The notes under the pieces are model-generated. The model was given only the letters and a program-made list of their open reading frames with translations, was not told where the DNA came from and searched no databases. From Mitsuaria chitosanitabida ATCC BAA-476 = NBRC 102408 (GTDB lineage: Bacteria > Pseudomonadota > Gammaproteobacteria > Burkholderiales > Burkholderiaceae_C): a stretch of DNA of 64,000 bases. Positions 8,439 to 19,825 of this stretch are shown here, piece by piece (position 1 is the stretch's first letter; each line of letters starts with the position of its first letter). Where the stretch lies: the NCBI RefSeq assembly GCF_001598255.1, contig NZ_BCYP01000035.1:101855-165854 (forward strand), read 5' to 3'. A program made the translations under genes and the position numbers.

Positions 8439-9565
8439 CGCCCGCGCCCGGCCCGTCCGCCGTCGCTTCGGCCCCCTCGGCCATCGGCCTCGGGACCGCG
8501 GCGCGGTCCGGCTGGATCGACGTCGCCAAGGGGCTGGGCATCCTGCTGGTGGTCTACGGCCATGTGGCGCGCGGGCTCGCCAACAGCGGCATCGCCATCG
8601 ATCCCGGGTGGTTCGCGACGCTGGACGCGCTCATCTATGCGTTCCACATGCCGCTGTTCTTCCTGCTGTCGGGCTGGTTCTTTCCGAGCTCGCTGGCGCG
8701 ACGCGGTCCGCGCGACTACCTCGCGACCCGCGTGGCGACCGTGCTCTGGCCCTATGTGCTGTGGTCGCTGCTGCAGGGCGGCATCGAACTCGCGATGTCC
8801 CGCTGGACCCGCCATCCCCTCGCGGCGGGCGAGGTGCTCGCCCTGGCCTGGGCGCCGCGGGCGCAGTTCTGGTTCCTGCACGCGCTCTTCCTGATCAGCC
8901 TGATCGCCCTGGCGCTGTGCGCGCGCCGGCCGCGCGCCGGGGTGCCGGCCCTGCTCGCCATCGGCCTGGTGACTCACTTCCTTCAGCAGGGGGCATGGCC
9001 CACCGCGCTGTCCACGGTCGCCTCGATGCTGGTGTATTTCGCCGCGGGTGCCTGGCTGGGCGCGCGCGGATGGGGCGACGGCGTGCTGCGCCGCCTGGCG
9101 CTGGCCGGCGTGCTGGGCGGCGCCGTCGCGCTGGGGCTGGTCCTGACGCTGGCGCCGTCGCCCCCGGGGGACTGGGTGCGGCTCAGCGGTCTGATCGCCG
9201 CGGGGCTGGGCATCGCCGCGACCTGCGGCCTGGCGCTCGTGATCGCCGCGCGGCCGGGCGGACTGGCCCGCGGACTGGCGTCCCTGGGCCGGGCGTCGAT
9301 GGCCATCTTCCTGGCCCACATCCTGGTCGCCAGCGGGGTCCGCATCCTGCTGGCCAAAGGGCTGCACCTGGGCAGCCCCAGCCTCCACCTGCTGCTGGGC
9401 GTGGTCGCCGGCACGCTGCTGCCCTGGTGGCTCTGGCAGCGGGTGCAGGGACGCGCCGGGATGGTGTTGTTCGAGCTCCCGCCCGCCTGGCGGCGGCGGC
9501 TCGCGGGGGAGAGGGCCGGCCTTCATGGCAGGCCGATGTCGGCGCCCCGGCCGTTTGACCGCTGA
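8435..9565 (+). CDS. Acyltransferase family 3 membrane protein (EPS O-acylation)
   Basis: A 376-residue integral membrane acyltransferase with about ten hydrophobic helices. It opens with GWIDVAKGLGILLVVYGHV and continues with FHMPLFFLLSGWFF, the signature of the acyltransferase-3 family that includes OafA, ExoZ and GumF/G-type acetylases. The histidine in YGHV is the conserved catalytic candidate. It starts inside the end of the beta-helix acetyltransferase gene. The final 25 residues are polar and unconserved. Likely role: transfer of an acetyl or succinyl group to EPS sugars using a membrane-side donor. A second member of the family is encoded at 16619-17830. Confidence 0.87.
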   Translation: MTPAPGPSAVASAPSAIGLGTAARSGWIDVAKGLGILLVVYGHVARGLANSGIAIDPGWFATLDALIYAFHMPLFFLLSGWFFPSSLARRGPRDYLATRVATVLWPYVLWSLLQGGIELAMSRWTRHPLAAGEVLALAWAPRAQFWFLHALFLISLIALALCARRPRAGVPALLAIGLVTHFLQQGAWPTALSTVASMLVYFAAGAWLGARGWGDGVLRRLALAGVLGGAVALGLVLTLAPSPPGDWVRLSGLIAAGLGIAATCGLALVIAARPGGLARGLASLGRASMAIFLAHILVASGVRILLAKGLHLGSPSLHLLLGVVAGTLLPWWLWQRVQGRAGMVLFELPPAWRRRLAGERAGLHGRPMSAPRPFDR

Positions 9566-9599
9566 GCGCGGGACAGGCGACGCGCCCTTCGGGGACACG

Positions 9600-9618
9600 G
9601 GGGCCGTGACGCGGCCCC
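9600..9618 (+). terminator. GC-rich hairpin downstream of acyltransferase gene
   Basis: GGGGCCG pairs perfectly with CGGCCCC around a five-base TGACG loop, 34 bases after the acyltransferase stop. No T-tract follows, so termination is uncertain. It lies in the 195-base gap that separates the coupled upstream EPS genes from the second GT2 copy. Confidence 0.3.
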
Positions 9619-9760
9619 GACCGATTCCTACCATCCTGGTGCGTCGAGCGCCCGCTTCGGCACCAGGGCAGGGAATTCCGCACCGCTTGGGGTCGCGACG
9701 GGGACCGGCGCCTTCGTCCGGACCTCCGGGATCCGGCCATCGCCCCTGCCGGAAACGTCC

Positions 9761-10786
9761 ATGCCGCCGCCCGCCCCACCGCGCCTGTCCGTCGTCATTC
9801 CGCTCTACAACAAGGCCGGGCAGATCGCCCGGACGCTGGACGCGGTGCTCGCGCAGACCGTGCGGGACATCGAGGTGGTGGTGGTCGACGACGGCTCGAC
9901 CGACGACGGCGCGGCCATCGTGGCCGCTCATGCCGATCCCCGCCTGCGCCTGGAGCGCCAGCCCAACGCCGGTGTGTCCGCCGCCCGCAATCGGGGCGTG
10001 GCGCTGGCCGCCTGCCCCGTGGTGGCCTTCGTGGATGCCGACGACACCTGGCTGCCCGACCACCTGGAACGCCTGTGGCGCCTGCGCTTGGCCTTCCCCG
10101 ACGCGGTCGGCTGGGCCGCGAACTACGAGATCGTCGGCCGCGACGGCGGCCGCAGCCCCGGCGTACGGCCCGACAGCGGCCCGCCCGTCGTGCTCACGCC
10201 GCGGAACTTCTTCCGCATCGCCTTGCAGGGGTCTCCCGTCTGCTCGTCGGGGGTGATGGTGGACAAGGCGGCGCTGCTGCGGGTGGGCGGATTCCCGGTG
10301 GGCGTGCGGCTGGGCGAGGACCTGGACACGTGGATCCGGCTGCTGTTCATCGGGGCCATCGCCTTCGACCCCCGTCCCGGCGCGCGCTACCACGCCGATG
10401 GCGATGACCGCGCGCTGGTGCGTCTGGCGCCGCCCGCCCGTTACCCCTTCTTCGACACTGGGGAGGCCTGGCGCCTGGCCCATCCGGAGGACGTCGAGGT
10501 CGGCACGGACATCGAGGAATTCCTCAACTTCTTCCGCGTCGCCCACGCCCACCACCAGATCAAGTGGGGGGACCGGGCGGCCGGCCGGGCGGTGTTGCGG
10601 GCCATGGACACCCGGGCCTTCGCGGCCGAGCGCCGGCGCCTGCTGCGCCTGAGCCTGCTCCCGCAATGGGCCTACCAGGGCCTGGGCCGGCTGCGCCTGG
10701 CCCTGCGTCGGCCGGAGCCGCCGCCGGCCGCCTTGCCCCGGCCGGCCGAGACGAAGTTCTCGCCCCGGCGGGCCGGTCACCCCTGA
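9761..10786 (+). CDS. Glycosyltransferase family 2 (copy 2 of a paralogous pair)
   Basis: A 341-residue GT2 enzyme with LSVVIPLYNKAGQ, VVVDDGSTDDG, SAARNRG, FVDADDTW and GVRLGEDLDTWIRLLF. It aligns along its whole length with the product of 5273-6274 and shares the C-terminal AHAHHQIKWGD-x-AAGRAVL block, so the two arose by duplication. The metal-binding motif differs (DADD here, DGDD in copy 1), a possible sign of altered donor handling. The start at 9761 matches the conserved N-terminus; its ribosome-binding site is weak (CCGGAAA). It sits alone between a 195-base gap and the epimerase gene. Which sugar each copy transfers cannot be deduced. Confidence 0.9.
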   Translation: MPPPAPPRLSVVIPLYNKAGQIARTLDAVLAQTVRDIEVVVVDDGSTDDGAAIVAAHADPRLRLERQPNAGVSAARNRGVALAACPVVAFVDADDTWLPDHLERLWRLRLAFPDAVGWAANYEIVGRDGGRSPGVRPDSGPPVVLTPRNFFRIALQGSPVCSSGVMVDKAALLRVGGFPVGVRLGEDLDTWIRLLFIGAIAFDPRPGARYHADGDDRALVRLAPPARYPFFDTGEAWRLAHPEDVEVGTDIEEFLNFFRVAHAHHQIKWGDRAAGRAVLRAMDTRAFAAERRRLLRLSLLPQWAYQGLGRLRLALRRPEPPPAALPRPAETKFSPRRAGHP

Positions 10787-10871
10787 CTGAGCGGGGGGGC
10801 GCACTCGGCATCGTCATGCGACTGGGTGAGAATCGGCGCCGTTTCTCAACGCCTCACCCCCGGGAGCAGGA

Positions 10872-11879
10872 TTGAAAGTACTCGTCACCGGCGCCGCCGG
10901 CTTCATCGGCATGCACGTGAGCCAGATCCTGCTGGCCCGCGGAGACCAGGTCGTCGGCCTGGACAACCTGAACGACTACTACGACCCGCGGCTCAAGCAC
11001 GACCGCCTGGCGCGTCTGCAGGGCAAGCCCGGCTTCGAGTTCGTCCACATGGACGTGGCCGACCGCCAGGGCATCGCCGACCTGTTCGCCAAGCACCGCT
11101 TCGACCGCGTGGTCCACCTGGCGGCGCAGGCCGGGGTGCGCTACTCGCTGGTGAACCCGCATGCCTACATCGACGCCAACATCGTCGGCTTCACCAACAT
11201 CCTGGAAGGATGCCGCCACACCGAGGTGCGGCACCTGGCCTACGCGTCCAGCTCCAGCGTCTACGGCGGCAACACGCGGATGCCCTTCAGCGAGCATCAC
11301 GGCGTGGACCACCCGGTCAGCCTGTACGCCGCGACCAAGAAGGCCAATGAGCTGATGGCCCATACCTACAGCCATCTGTTCAACCTGCCGACCACGGGCC
11401 TGCGCTTCTTCACCGTCTACGGCCCCTGGGGCCGGCCGGACATGGCGCTGTTCCTGTTTACCAAGGCCATCCTCGCGAACGAGCCGATCAAGGTGTTCAA
11501 CCACGGCAAGATGATCCGCGACTTCACCTACATCGACGACATCGCCGAAGGCGTCGTGCGGGTGCTGGACCGGACCGCCACCGCCGATCCCGGCTACGAC
11601 CCGGTGACGGCCGATCCGGCGCGCTCCAACGCGCCGTACCGCGTCTTCAACATCGGCAACCACGACCCGATCCCGCTGATGGACTTCATCGGCGCGATCG
11701 AGCAGGCCGTGGGCCGCGAGGCGATCAAGGAGTTCCTGCCGCTGCAGGACGGCGACGTCCCGGCCACGCATGCCGACGTCGAGGAGCTGGCCGCCTGGAC
11801 CGGCTTCCGCCCGGCGATGCCGGTGCCCGAGGGCATCCGTCGCTTCGTCGCCTGGTACCGCGAGTACTACCAGCAATGA
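10872..11879 (+). CDS. NAD-dependent epimerase, UDP-glucuronate 4-epimerase-like
   Basis: A 335-residue extended short-chain dehydrogenase/reductase. It has the Rossmann motif GAAGFIG, a serine-rich catalytic strand (ASSSSVYGG) and the YAATK Y-x-x-x-K catalytic pair. NDYYDPRLK near the N-terminus and [12 protein letters not shown] are hallmarks of the UDP-glucuronate 4-epimerase branch (LpsL, CapI/Cap1J), which makes UDP-galacturonate. A TTG start at 10872 is used because conserved KVLVTG begins there and GGGAGCAGGA precedes it. The UDP-glucose dehydrogenase gene downstream would supply its substrate, which supports this specificity over GalE-type activity. Direct biochemical specificity is inferred. 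Confidence 0.86.
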   Translation: MKVLVTGAAGFIGMHVSQILLARGDQVVGLDNLNDYYDPRLKHDRLARLQGKPGFEFVHMDVADRQGIADLFAKHRFDRVVHLAAQAGVRYSLVNPHAYIDANIVGFTNILEGCRHTEVRHLAYASSSSVYGGNTRMPFSEHHGVDHPVSLYAATKKANELMAHTYSHLFNLPTTGLRFFTVYGPWGRPDMALFLFTKAILANEPIKVFNHGKMIRDFTYIDDIAEGVVRVLDRTATADPGYDPVTADPARSNAPYRVFNIGNHDPIPLMDFIGAIEQAVGREAIKEFLPLQDGDVPATHADVEELAAWTGFRPAMPVPEGIRRFVAWYREYYQQ

Positions 11880-11935
11880 GATCTTCGCGACGTCGCGACG
11901 CGGCGCCGCCTCACGCATCAACCGGGAGTTTTTGA

Positions 11936-13276
<1,341 letters not shown>

Positions 13277-13313
13277 CCCGGCCGCGCGCGATCCCTCGCG
13301 CCCCGTGCCTGCG

Positions 13314-13342
13314 AAAAGACCGCGCCGAGGCGCGGTCTTTCC
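13314..13342 (+). terminator. Bidirectional rho-independent terminator after ugd
   Basis: AAAGACCGCGCC pairs perfectly with GGCGCGGTCTTT (13315-13326 and 13329-13340), leaving a very short GA or CGAG loop. A-residues precede and T-residues end the stem, so it reads as a terminator on both strands. It separates ugd (plus) from the convergent lipoprotein gene (minus). Confidence 0.85.
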
Positions 13343-13379
13343 ATTTGGAGCGAGCCGAGGGCCTCGCCCGCGATCGCGA

Positions 13380-15041
13380 TCAGGACGCGCAGGCCGCGAT
13401 CGACGACACGCCCACCGGCGCGGCCTCGACGCGCACCAGCGTCGGCTGGAGCGTGGACTCGACGTTGCCCGTGCCGCTGCGGGCCCAGGTCGTGACCTTG
13501 AAGCTCGCGGCGGCCGGCCAGGCGAAGGTCGCGGTGTCGCCGTCGGCCAGGTAGCCGCTGTCGTACAGGACCGCGCCGCTGGCCTTGTCCGCGATGGTCA
13601 TGCGGAAGGTCGCGCCGCCGGTGCCGGCCACCGTCAGGCGGTAGCTGTCGGCCGCCGTCGGCATCGCCCAGCTCACCCCGGCGACCGCGCGGCCGGTGGC
13701 GTTGGCCTGCTCGATCAGCGTGGTGGTTGCCGGGAAGACCAGCGCCTGGCGCCAGGTGTCGAAGACGCCGCTCACCGTGCCCTTGGTGCGATACCAGGCG
13801 CCGCGCATCGACAGCAGGTTCAGCGCCGTGTCCGTCACGTAGCCGGAGGTCTGGCCGTTGCCGTCCACCCAGGCGGCCGCGCTCTCCAGCGGTCGCAGGG
13901 CGGCCCGGATCAGGTTCAGGTCGTTGGCGGTGGCGTTGCTCCAGCCGTTCTTGTGCAGCTTGAAGTCGGCCCCGTTCTCCACGTAGATGACGTAGGGCGT
14001 GCCGGTGTTGCGATCCACCACATAGGCGCCGTAGGCCTTGAGCGTCTCGGCCACCTTGCGCAGCTCCGGCGTGGCCAGGGCCTGCGCGTCGAAGCTGGCC
14101 GGCAACATCATCAGCGCGCCCATCGGGATCTGGCCGGTGTTGGTCGTGGCGGCGTTGCTGTCGGCCGACGTGGCCGGGAAGCGGTAGGTCGGGCTGGCGC
14201 TCAGGCCGGTCATGTCCATGGACATGGCCAGCGCATGGCGGTACATCGTGTCGCCGTCATTGGCCTCGGCGATGCGGATCAAGCCGCCCAGCGTGGACAC
14301 GCCCGCGGCGCGCGCGCCCTGGTAGTAGTGCGAGGGATCGCCCATGCCGCGGCCGGCCAGTGGCGTCCAGGCGTACTGGTTCGCCACCCACGCGCCGTTG
14401 ACCTGCTTCAGGCCCCAGAACGAATGGACGATGCCGGTGGTGGTGTCCACCACCTCGGCGTGGCCGTCGCTGCCGGTGGCCGGCGTCGTGGCGGCGGGCC
14501 AGTGCGGGATGGTGATGCTGGCGCGGTAGGTCTCGCTGTCCGGATCCCACAGGCCGGAACTCGAGGTGCCGCCCACGACCATGGGCGCGTCGTCCGCCGT
14601 GGCCTTGAAGGCCGCGCTGGACCAGGCGCCGCTGGCCACCGACGGGTAGTAGGTGGAGGCCGGCACGGTCGCACTGCCCAGCACGGGGGCGACGGGGCGG
14701 CTGTTCCAGGGGGATTCCGGCGCGAAAGGCCGGTCGAAGCTGCCGAAGACGCCCATCTGGCAGCTCGCGGCGGCGACTTGCAGCGAGGCCGTGCCGGTGG
14801 CGACCGGCGCGCTCGTGGTGAGCGCGGGCACGCTGGCGGTGGCCGTGGTGCTGGCGGTGCTCACCGCCGGGGAGGCGGTGCTCGCGGCCGTGGCCGAGGC
14901 GTCGGCGGTCGTGGAGGCGGCCTCCACCGCCGTCGCGCCGCCGGTGCCGCCACCGCCGCAACCGGCCAGGATGACACTGGCGGCGAGGGTCGTGAGGGTG
15001 AGCGACGCGGAAACGGAGAATCGTGAGGAAATACCCAGCAT
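13380..15041 (-). CDS. Secreted lipoprotein of unknown function, EPS-locus associated
   Basis: A 553-residue predicted lipoprotein. The start at 15041 gives a signal peptide with hydrophobic core and lipobox ILAGC (Cys28), followed by GGGG and a Thr/Ala/Ser-rich linker to about residue 90. The mature part begins with a PFAPESPWN segment and contains HWPA and GSDGHAEVVD blocks rich in aromatic and acidic residues, then a beta-rich C-terminus. It is paralogous to the truncated protein at 2-532. I cannot assign an enzymatic family. The composition resembles exported carbohydrate-active or polymer-binding proteins, but no catalytic motif is recognised. It is convergent with ugd across a shared terminator and has a long, relatively AT-rich upstream region, so it probably has its own promoter. 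Confidence 0.8.
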   Translation of the reverse strand: MLGISSRFSVSASLTLTTLAASVILAGCGGGGTGGATAVEAASTTADASATAASTASPAVSTASTTATASVPALTTSAPVATGTASLQVAAASCQMGVFGSFDRPFAPESPWNSRPVAPVLGSATVPASTYYPSVASGAWSSAAFKATADDAPMVVGGTSSSGLWDPDSETYRASITIPHWPAATTPATGSDGHAEVVDTTTGIVHSFWGLKQVNGAWVANQYAWTPLAGRGMGDPSHYYQGARAAGVSTLGGLIRIAEANDGDTMYRHALAMSMDMTGLSASPTYRFPATSADSNAATTNTGQIPMGALMMLPASFDAQALATPELRKVAETLKAYGAYVVDRNTGTPYVIYVENGADFKLHKNGWSNATANDLNLIRAALRPLESAAAWVDGNGQTSGYVTDTALNLLSMRGAWYRTKGTVSGVFDTWRQALVFPATTTLIEQANATGRAVAGVSWAMPTAADSYRLTVAGTGGATFRMTIADKASGAVLYDSGYLADGDTATFAWPAAASFKVTTWARSGTGNVESTLQPTLVRVEAAPVGVSSIAACAS

Positions 15042-16448
<1,407 letters not shown>

Positions 16449-16618
16449 TCGCGCGCCATCACCGGGGCAGCGGTGGCTGCCGGGCGGTCGGGAGACCGCG
16501 CCGGCGCGTCGCGATGCCTGGCGTCTCCGGCGCAAGAGCGCTGCGAGGACGCGAGGCGGTCGTCGGATCGATGGGCTGACGGTCCTCCGGGACCTGAGGC
16601 CTTCGGCGAGTCAGGCGC

Positions 16619-17830
16619 TCAAGCCGCCCGATGCGTGGCGACGGCGGTCTGCGCCTGGGGCGAGGGCAGGCGTCCGTTGAACAACAGGCGCATGAAGGCG
16701 AAGGGCCGCACCACCCAGCGGTGGAAGGCCAGGCTCAGCGCAAAGGCGCCCGCCGTGATCAGGCCGAACTTGGCCACCGCCGGCCAGTCGCGCGGCAGCA
16801 GCAGCAGCGCCAGGGCCACCACCAGCAGGTGGTGGATCAGGAAGATCGTGTAGCTGGCGTCGGACAGCATGCGGCCGAGGCCGCCACTCGTCGCGCCGCG
16901 CAGCCGTCCCAGCGCGCCCACGGCCGCGCCCGTGGCGACCCAGATGCCCACCAACTGGACGGCCAGCGCCATCTCGCGGGCGAGCGCGCTGCGCAGCGTG
17001 TCGCTGGCCACGTCACCCCAGTTGGCCGCGAAGGCGGCCACCGGCAGCAGCCACAGCGGCGTGCGCAGCCAGGCTTCCAGCCAGCCACGGCGGCGGCTCA
17101 TCGCCAGACCCGCGAAGAACATCGGCGCGTAGAACGCCAGGTCGAACAGCGACAGCTCGCCCGGACCCTTGGCGTAGGCCCACCCGGTCAGGCGCACCAC
17201 GATCAGCAGCGCCAGGCTGGCCATGGCGCCGCTCAGCGCCACCGACATCCAGTGCGAGGGGCCGTGGCCCTCGATCCGGTCCAGCAGCCGGGACAGGCGT
17301 CCCTGGCCCGCCACCGCGCGCCGCTTCGAGCGGCCCACCAGGGCGACCCAGGCCAGCACGAGCAGATTCAGCACCAGCAGGTCGCGCAGGAACCACAGGT
17401 GGTAGATGGGGCCGGAGAACGACAGCATCGCCTCCCACGGATCCTGGCCGTGGGCCGCGGCCAGCAGCGCGTGCTGGGCGCCGTTGATCAGCATCCAGCA
17501 CACCAGCAGCGGCAGGCCCAGGCGCAGCAACTGGCGCACGACCAGGTCCGGGGTGCTGTGGCGGCTCAGGCTGCGCGAGAAGAGCAGGCCCGACAGCAGG
17601 AAGAAGCCGGGCACGCGGAAGCTGTGGATCAGGGCGACGAGGGCGTCGAAGACGGCGCTGCGGTGGGTGTCGGCGACCAGCCAGTCGCCGGAGGTGATGA
17701 AGACATCGGCGGCATGCAGGACGATGCCCAGGATCATCAGCGTCGCGCGGACACGGTCGACGTCGACGCCGGCCGAGCCGACGGCGCTGGCGCCTGTCGT
17801 CGTGCCGGGCGGCGCATTCGTGATGTCCAT
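16619..17830 (-). CDS. Acyltransferase family 3 membrane protein (OpgC-like)
   Basis: A 403-residue polytopic membrane acyltransferase with about ten to eleven helices. Near the N-terminus it has VDRVRATLMILGIVLHAADVF, whose histidine occupies the conserved catalytic position, then SFRVPGFFLLSGLLFSRSL and a later SYTIFLIHHLLVV. This layout is closer to OpgC/MdoC glucan succinyltransferase-like proteins than to the OafA-like protein at 8435-9565. GGAGGAG is well placed before the ATG at 17830. It is the last gene of the leftward EPS arm, separated from wecB by a 278-base gap containing a simple-sequence repeat, and may be transcribed separately. Likely role: O-acylation of EPS or periplasmic glucan. 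Confidence 0.84.
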   Translation of the reverse strand: MDITNAPPGTTTGASAVGSAGVDVDRVRATLMILGIVLHAADVFITSGDWLVADTHRSAVFDALVALIHSFRVPGFFLLSGLLFSRSLSRHSTPDLVVRQLLRLGLPLLVCWMLINGAQHALLAAAHGQDPWEAMLSFSGPIYHLWFLRDLLVLNLLVLAWVALVGRSKRRAVAGQGRLSRLLDRIEGHGPSHWMSVALSGAMASLALLIVVRLTGWAYAKGPGELSLFDLAFYAPMFFAGLAMSRRRGWLEAWLRTPLWLLPVAAFAANWGDVASDTLRSALAREMALAVQLVGIWVATGAAVGALGRLRGATSGGLGRMLSDASYTIFLIHHLLVVALALLLLPRDWPAVAKFGLITAGAFALSLAFHRWVVRPFAFMRLLFNGRLPSPQAQTAVATHRAA

Positions 17831-17902
17831 TCGTACTCCTCCGCGGTCGACGCTCTTCGGGCGTCTGAGCGGGCCAATGTACGCGTAACGCCCGTGTGCA
17901 AT

Positions 17903-17920
17903 TGTTCACGACTGTAAACA
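17903..17920. promoter_or_regulatory. 18-bp dyad, candidate operator upstream of the acyltransferase gene
   Basis: TGTTCACGACTGTAAACA is an interrupted dyad in which TGTT-x-AC mirrors GT-x-AACA. It lies about 70 bases upstream of the minus-strand acyltransferase start in a locally AT-rich patch, a position fit for a repressor or activator site. The binding protein is unknown. Confidence 0.3.
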
Positions 17921-18000
17921 TGGGGCCTTCCCGGCCCCCGCATTCATGGGGGGAAGGGTCAGCCGTGTCAACGGGACGCTGTCACGCGGACGATTCCCCC

Positions 18001-18054
18001 GCGACCGCGACCGCGACCGCGACCGCGACCGCGACCGCGACCGCGACCGCGATC
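18001..18054 (+). repeat. Hexanucleotide simple-sequence repeat (GCGACC)8
   Basis: Eight perfect GCGACC units (18001-18048) are followed by one degenerate unit, GCGATC. The tract lies 55 bases beyond the 3' end of wecB and upstream of the acyltransferase gene on the minus strand. Copy number is likely to vary by slippage. Being non-coding, any effect would be on transcription or RNA structure. Confidence 0.95.
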
Positions 18055-18108
18055 AGGTCGGCGGAGGCTGGCGGGCGATGGCGACGGGGGCTCGGCCGGG
18101 CGCGAGGT

Positions 18109-19266
18109 TCAGGCGAGCAGGTCCTCGGCCAGCCGGGCGACGATGCGCGAGGCCGCCTGCCCGTCCCACAGCGGCGGACGCCGCACGGGCGCGCCGTCCG
18201 CGGGGGCCGCCTCGAGCGCATCCAGGCGCTGCGACGCCAGCGCCAGCACGCGGGCCGGGTCGGTGCCGGCGAGCAGGTTGGTGCCCAGGTCCACGGTGAC
18301 CGGGCGCTCGGTGTTGTCGCGCACCGTGAGGCAGGGGATGCCCAGGGCGGTGGTCTCCTCCTGCAGGCCGCCGCTGTCGGTCAGCACCAGCGCGGCGCGA
18401 CGCCACAGCGAGAGGAAGGGCTGGTAGGGCAGGGGTGGCAGCAGGAACAGGCCGGCCGCCGGCCGCAGGCCCATCGCGTCCAGCCGGGCGCGGGTGCGCG
18501 GGTGGACCGGGAACAGCAGCGGCAGCCGGGCCGCGAGCTGGCCCAGCGTGTCCATGAGCGCGGCCAGTTGCCGGGGCTCGTCGACGTTCGCGGGGCGGTG
18601 CAGGGTCACGACGCCGAAGCGGCCCGCCGGGACGGCCGCCGCGCCGGCGGCCTCGAGCGCCGCCCGGGCCGCCGCCTCGGCCGCGCGTGCGGCCGCGTCG
18701 CCGGCCTCGAGCCGGTCGATCTGGAACAGCAGGTTGTCGACCATCACATGGCCGACCTCATGGATGCGCGCGTCGGGGTGGCCCTCGCGGCGCAGGTGGG
18801 CGGCGGCGCTGGGCTCGGTGGTGAAGAGCCAGTCCGCGATCGCGTCGGTGGCGCGGCGGTTGATCTCCTCGGGCATGGTCATGTCGCCGCTGCGCAGGCC
18901 GGCCTCGACATGCGCGACCGGCACGCCCAGCTTGCGCGCCGTCAGGGCGCAGGCCAGGGTGGAGTCCACGTCGCCCACCACCACGCAGGCGGCGGGCCGG
19001 TCGGCGATCACGTGCGGCTCGTAGGCCTGCAGGATCCGCGCGGTCAGCTGCGCATGGCTGCCGCCATGGCAATCCAGTGAGACATCGGGCGGCGGCAGTC
19101 CCAGTTCGTCGAAGAACACGCCGCTCATCGCCTGGTCGTGGTGCTGGCCGGTGTGGATCAGCCTCCAGGCCAGGCGGCCGTCCGCGCGCAGGGCTCGCAC
19201 CAGCGGCGCGAGCTTCATGAAATTCGGACGCGCCCCGGCGATGAGATGGATCAGGGGCGCGGGCAT
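18109..19266 (-). CDS. wecB: UDP-N-acetylglucosamine 2-epimerase (non-hydrolysing)
   Basis: A 385-residue enzyme that interconverts UDP-GlcNAc and UDP-ManNAc. It begins with HLIAGARPNFMK (GT-B-like fold). It contains HTGQHHD, VVGDVDST, HVEAGLRSGDM with MPEE-x-NR, GHVMVDN, LHRP-x-N, LTDSGGLQEE and TVRDNTERPVTV, all conserved in WecB/MnaA. The start at 19266 removes an unconserved 17-residue extension and leaves a 7-base gap to rmlC. An Ala-rich insertion of about 20 residues follows the DNLL-x-Q-x-DRLE block. The product may feed the WecG/TagA-type transferase and, after oxidation, the dehydrogenase encoded at 22761-24041. Confidence 0.93.
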   Translation of the reverse strand: MPAPLIHLIAGARPNFMKLAPLVRALRADGRLAWRLIHTGQHHDQAMSGVFFDELGLPPPDVSLDCHGGSHAQLTARILQAYEPHVIADRPAACVVVGDVDSTLACALTARKLGVPVAHVEAGLRSGDMTMPEEINRRATDAIADWLFTTEPSAAAHLRREGHPDARIHEVGHVMVDNLLFQIDRLEAGDAAARAAEAAARAALEAAGAAAVPAGRFGVVTLHRPANVDEPRQLAALMDTLGQLAARLPLLFPVHPRTRARLDAMGLRPAAGLFLLPPLPYQPFLSLWRRAALVLTDSGGLQEETTALGIPCLTVRDNTERPVTVDLGTNLLAGTDPARVLALASQRLDALEAAPADGAPVRRPPLWDGQAASRIVARLAEDLLA

Positions 19267-19273
19267 CGCGGGA

Positions 19274-19825
19274 TCAGTCGAAGAACTTCGCGTCGGCGAG
19301 CAGGGGCGCCTGGGCATCCTTGTCGGCGAGCTTGAACGCGACGTCCAGCGTGGGCCAGTCGATGCCGATGGTCGGATCGTCCCAGCGCACCGAGCCCTCG
19401 GCCTGCGGGGCGTAGAGGTCGGTGGTCTTGTAGAGGAAGTCGGCGGTCTCGCTCAGCACCAGGAAGCCGTGGGCGAAGCCCGGGGGAATCCACAGCTGGC
19501 GGTGGTTCTCGCCGGTCAGCTCGACGCCGGCCCACTTGCCGAAGTTGGGACTGGACCTGCGCATGTCGACGGCGACGTCGAAGACCGCGCCGCTGGTGCA
19601 GCGCACCAGCTTGCCCTGCGCGTGCGGCGGCAGCTGGAAGTGCAGGCCGCGCAGCACGCCCTGGGCCGAGCGCGAATGGTTGTCCTGGACGAACTTCACG
19701 TCGTAGCCGCAGGCGGCGTTGAACTTGGGCTCGGTCCAGCTCTCCATGAAGAAGCCGCGGGCGTCGCCGAAGACCTTCGGCTCGATGATCAGCACCTCGG
19801 GCAGCGAGGTCGGGATGACATTCAT
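19274..19825 (-). CDS. rfbC: dTDP-4-dehydrorhamnose 3,5-epimerase
   Basis: A 183-residue cupin-fold enzyme for the third step of dTDP-L-rhamnose synthesis. Conserved pieces are EPKVFGDARGFFMESW, FVQDNHSRSAQGVLRGLHFQ with the catalytic histidine, KLVRCTSGAVFDVAVD, and WIPPGFAHGFLVLSE. The length is normal for RmlC. Its ATG overlaps the stop of rfbA by one base, and wecB follows after 7 bases, so it lies inside the rml operon. Confidence 0.96.
   Translation of the reverse strand: MNVIPTSLPEVLIIEPKVFGDARGFFMESWTEPKFNAACGYDVKFVQDNHSRSAQGVLRGLHFQLPPHAQGKLVRCTSGAVFDVAVDMRRSSPNFGKWAGVELTGENHRQLWIPPGFAHGFLVLSETADFLYKTTDLYAPQAEGSVRWDDPTIGIDWPTLDVAFKLADKDAQAPLLADAKFFD

Noticed and set aside
10872..11879. 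GalE identity for the epimerase
   Set aside because: NDYYDPRLK and [12 protein letters not shown] fit the UDP-glucuronate epimerase branch, and a separate, better GalE is encoded at 25834-26856.
13305..15026. Plus-strand frame of 573 codons opposite the lipoprotein gene
   Set aside because: No start context or family features, whereas the minus strand has a lipoprotein signal peptide and a paralogue at the window's left edge.
16449..16618. Terminator between convergent kdsA and the acyltransferase gene
   Set aside because: The 170-base gap was scanned for inverted repeats, and only short imperfect ones were found; nothing worth calling.
18001..18054. CRISPR-like repeat array
   Set aside because: Six-base units with no spacers form a microsatellite, not a CRISPR array. 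No cas genes occur in the window.
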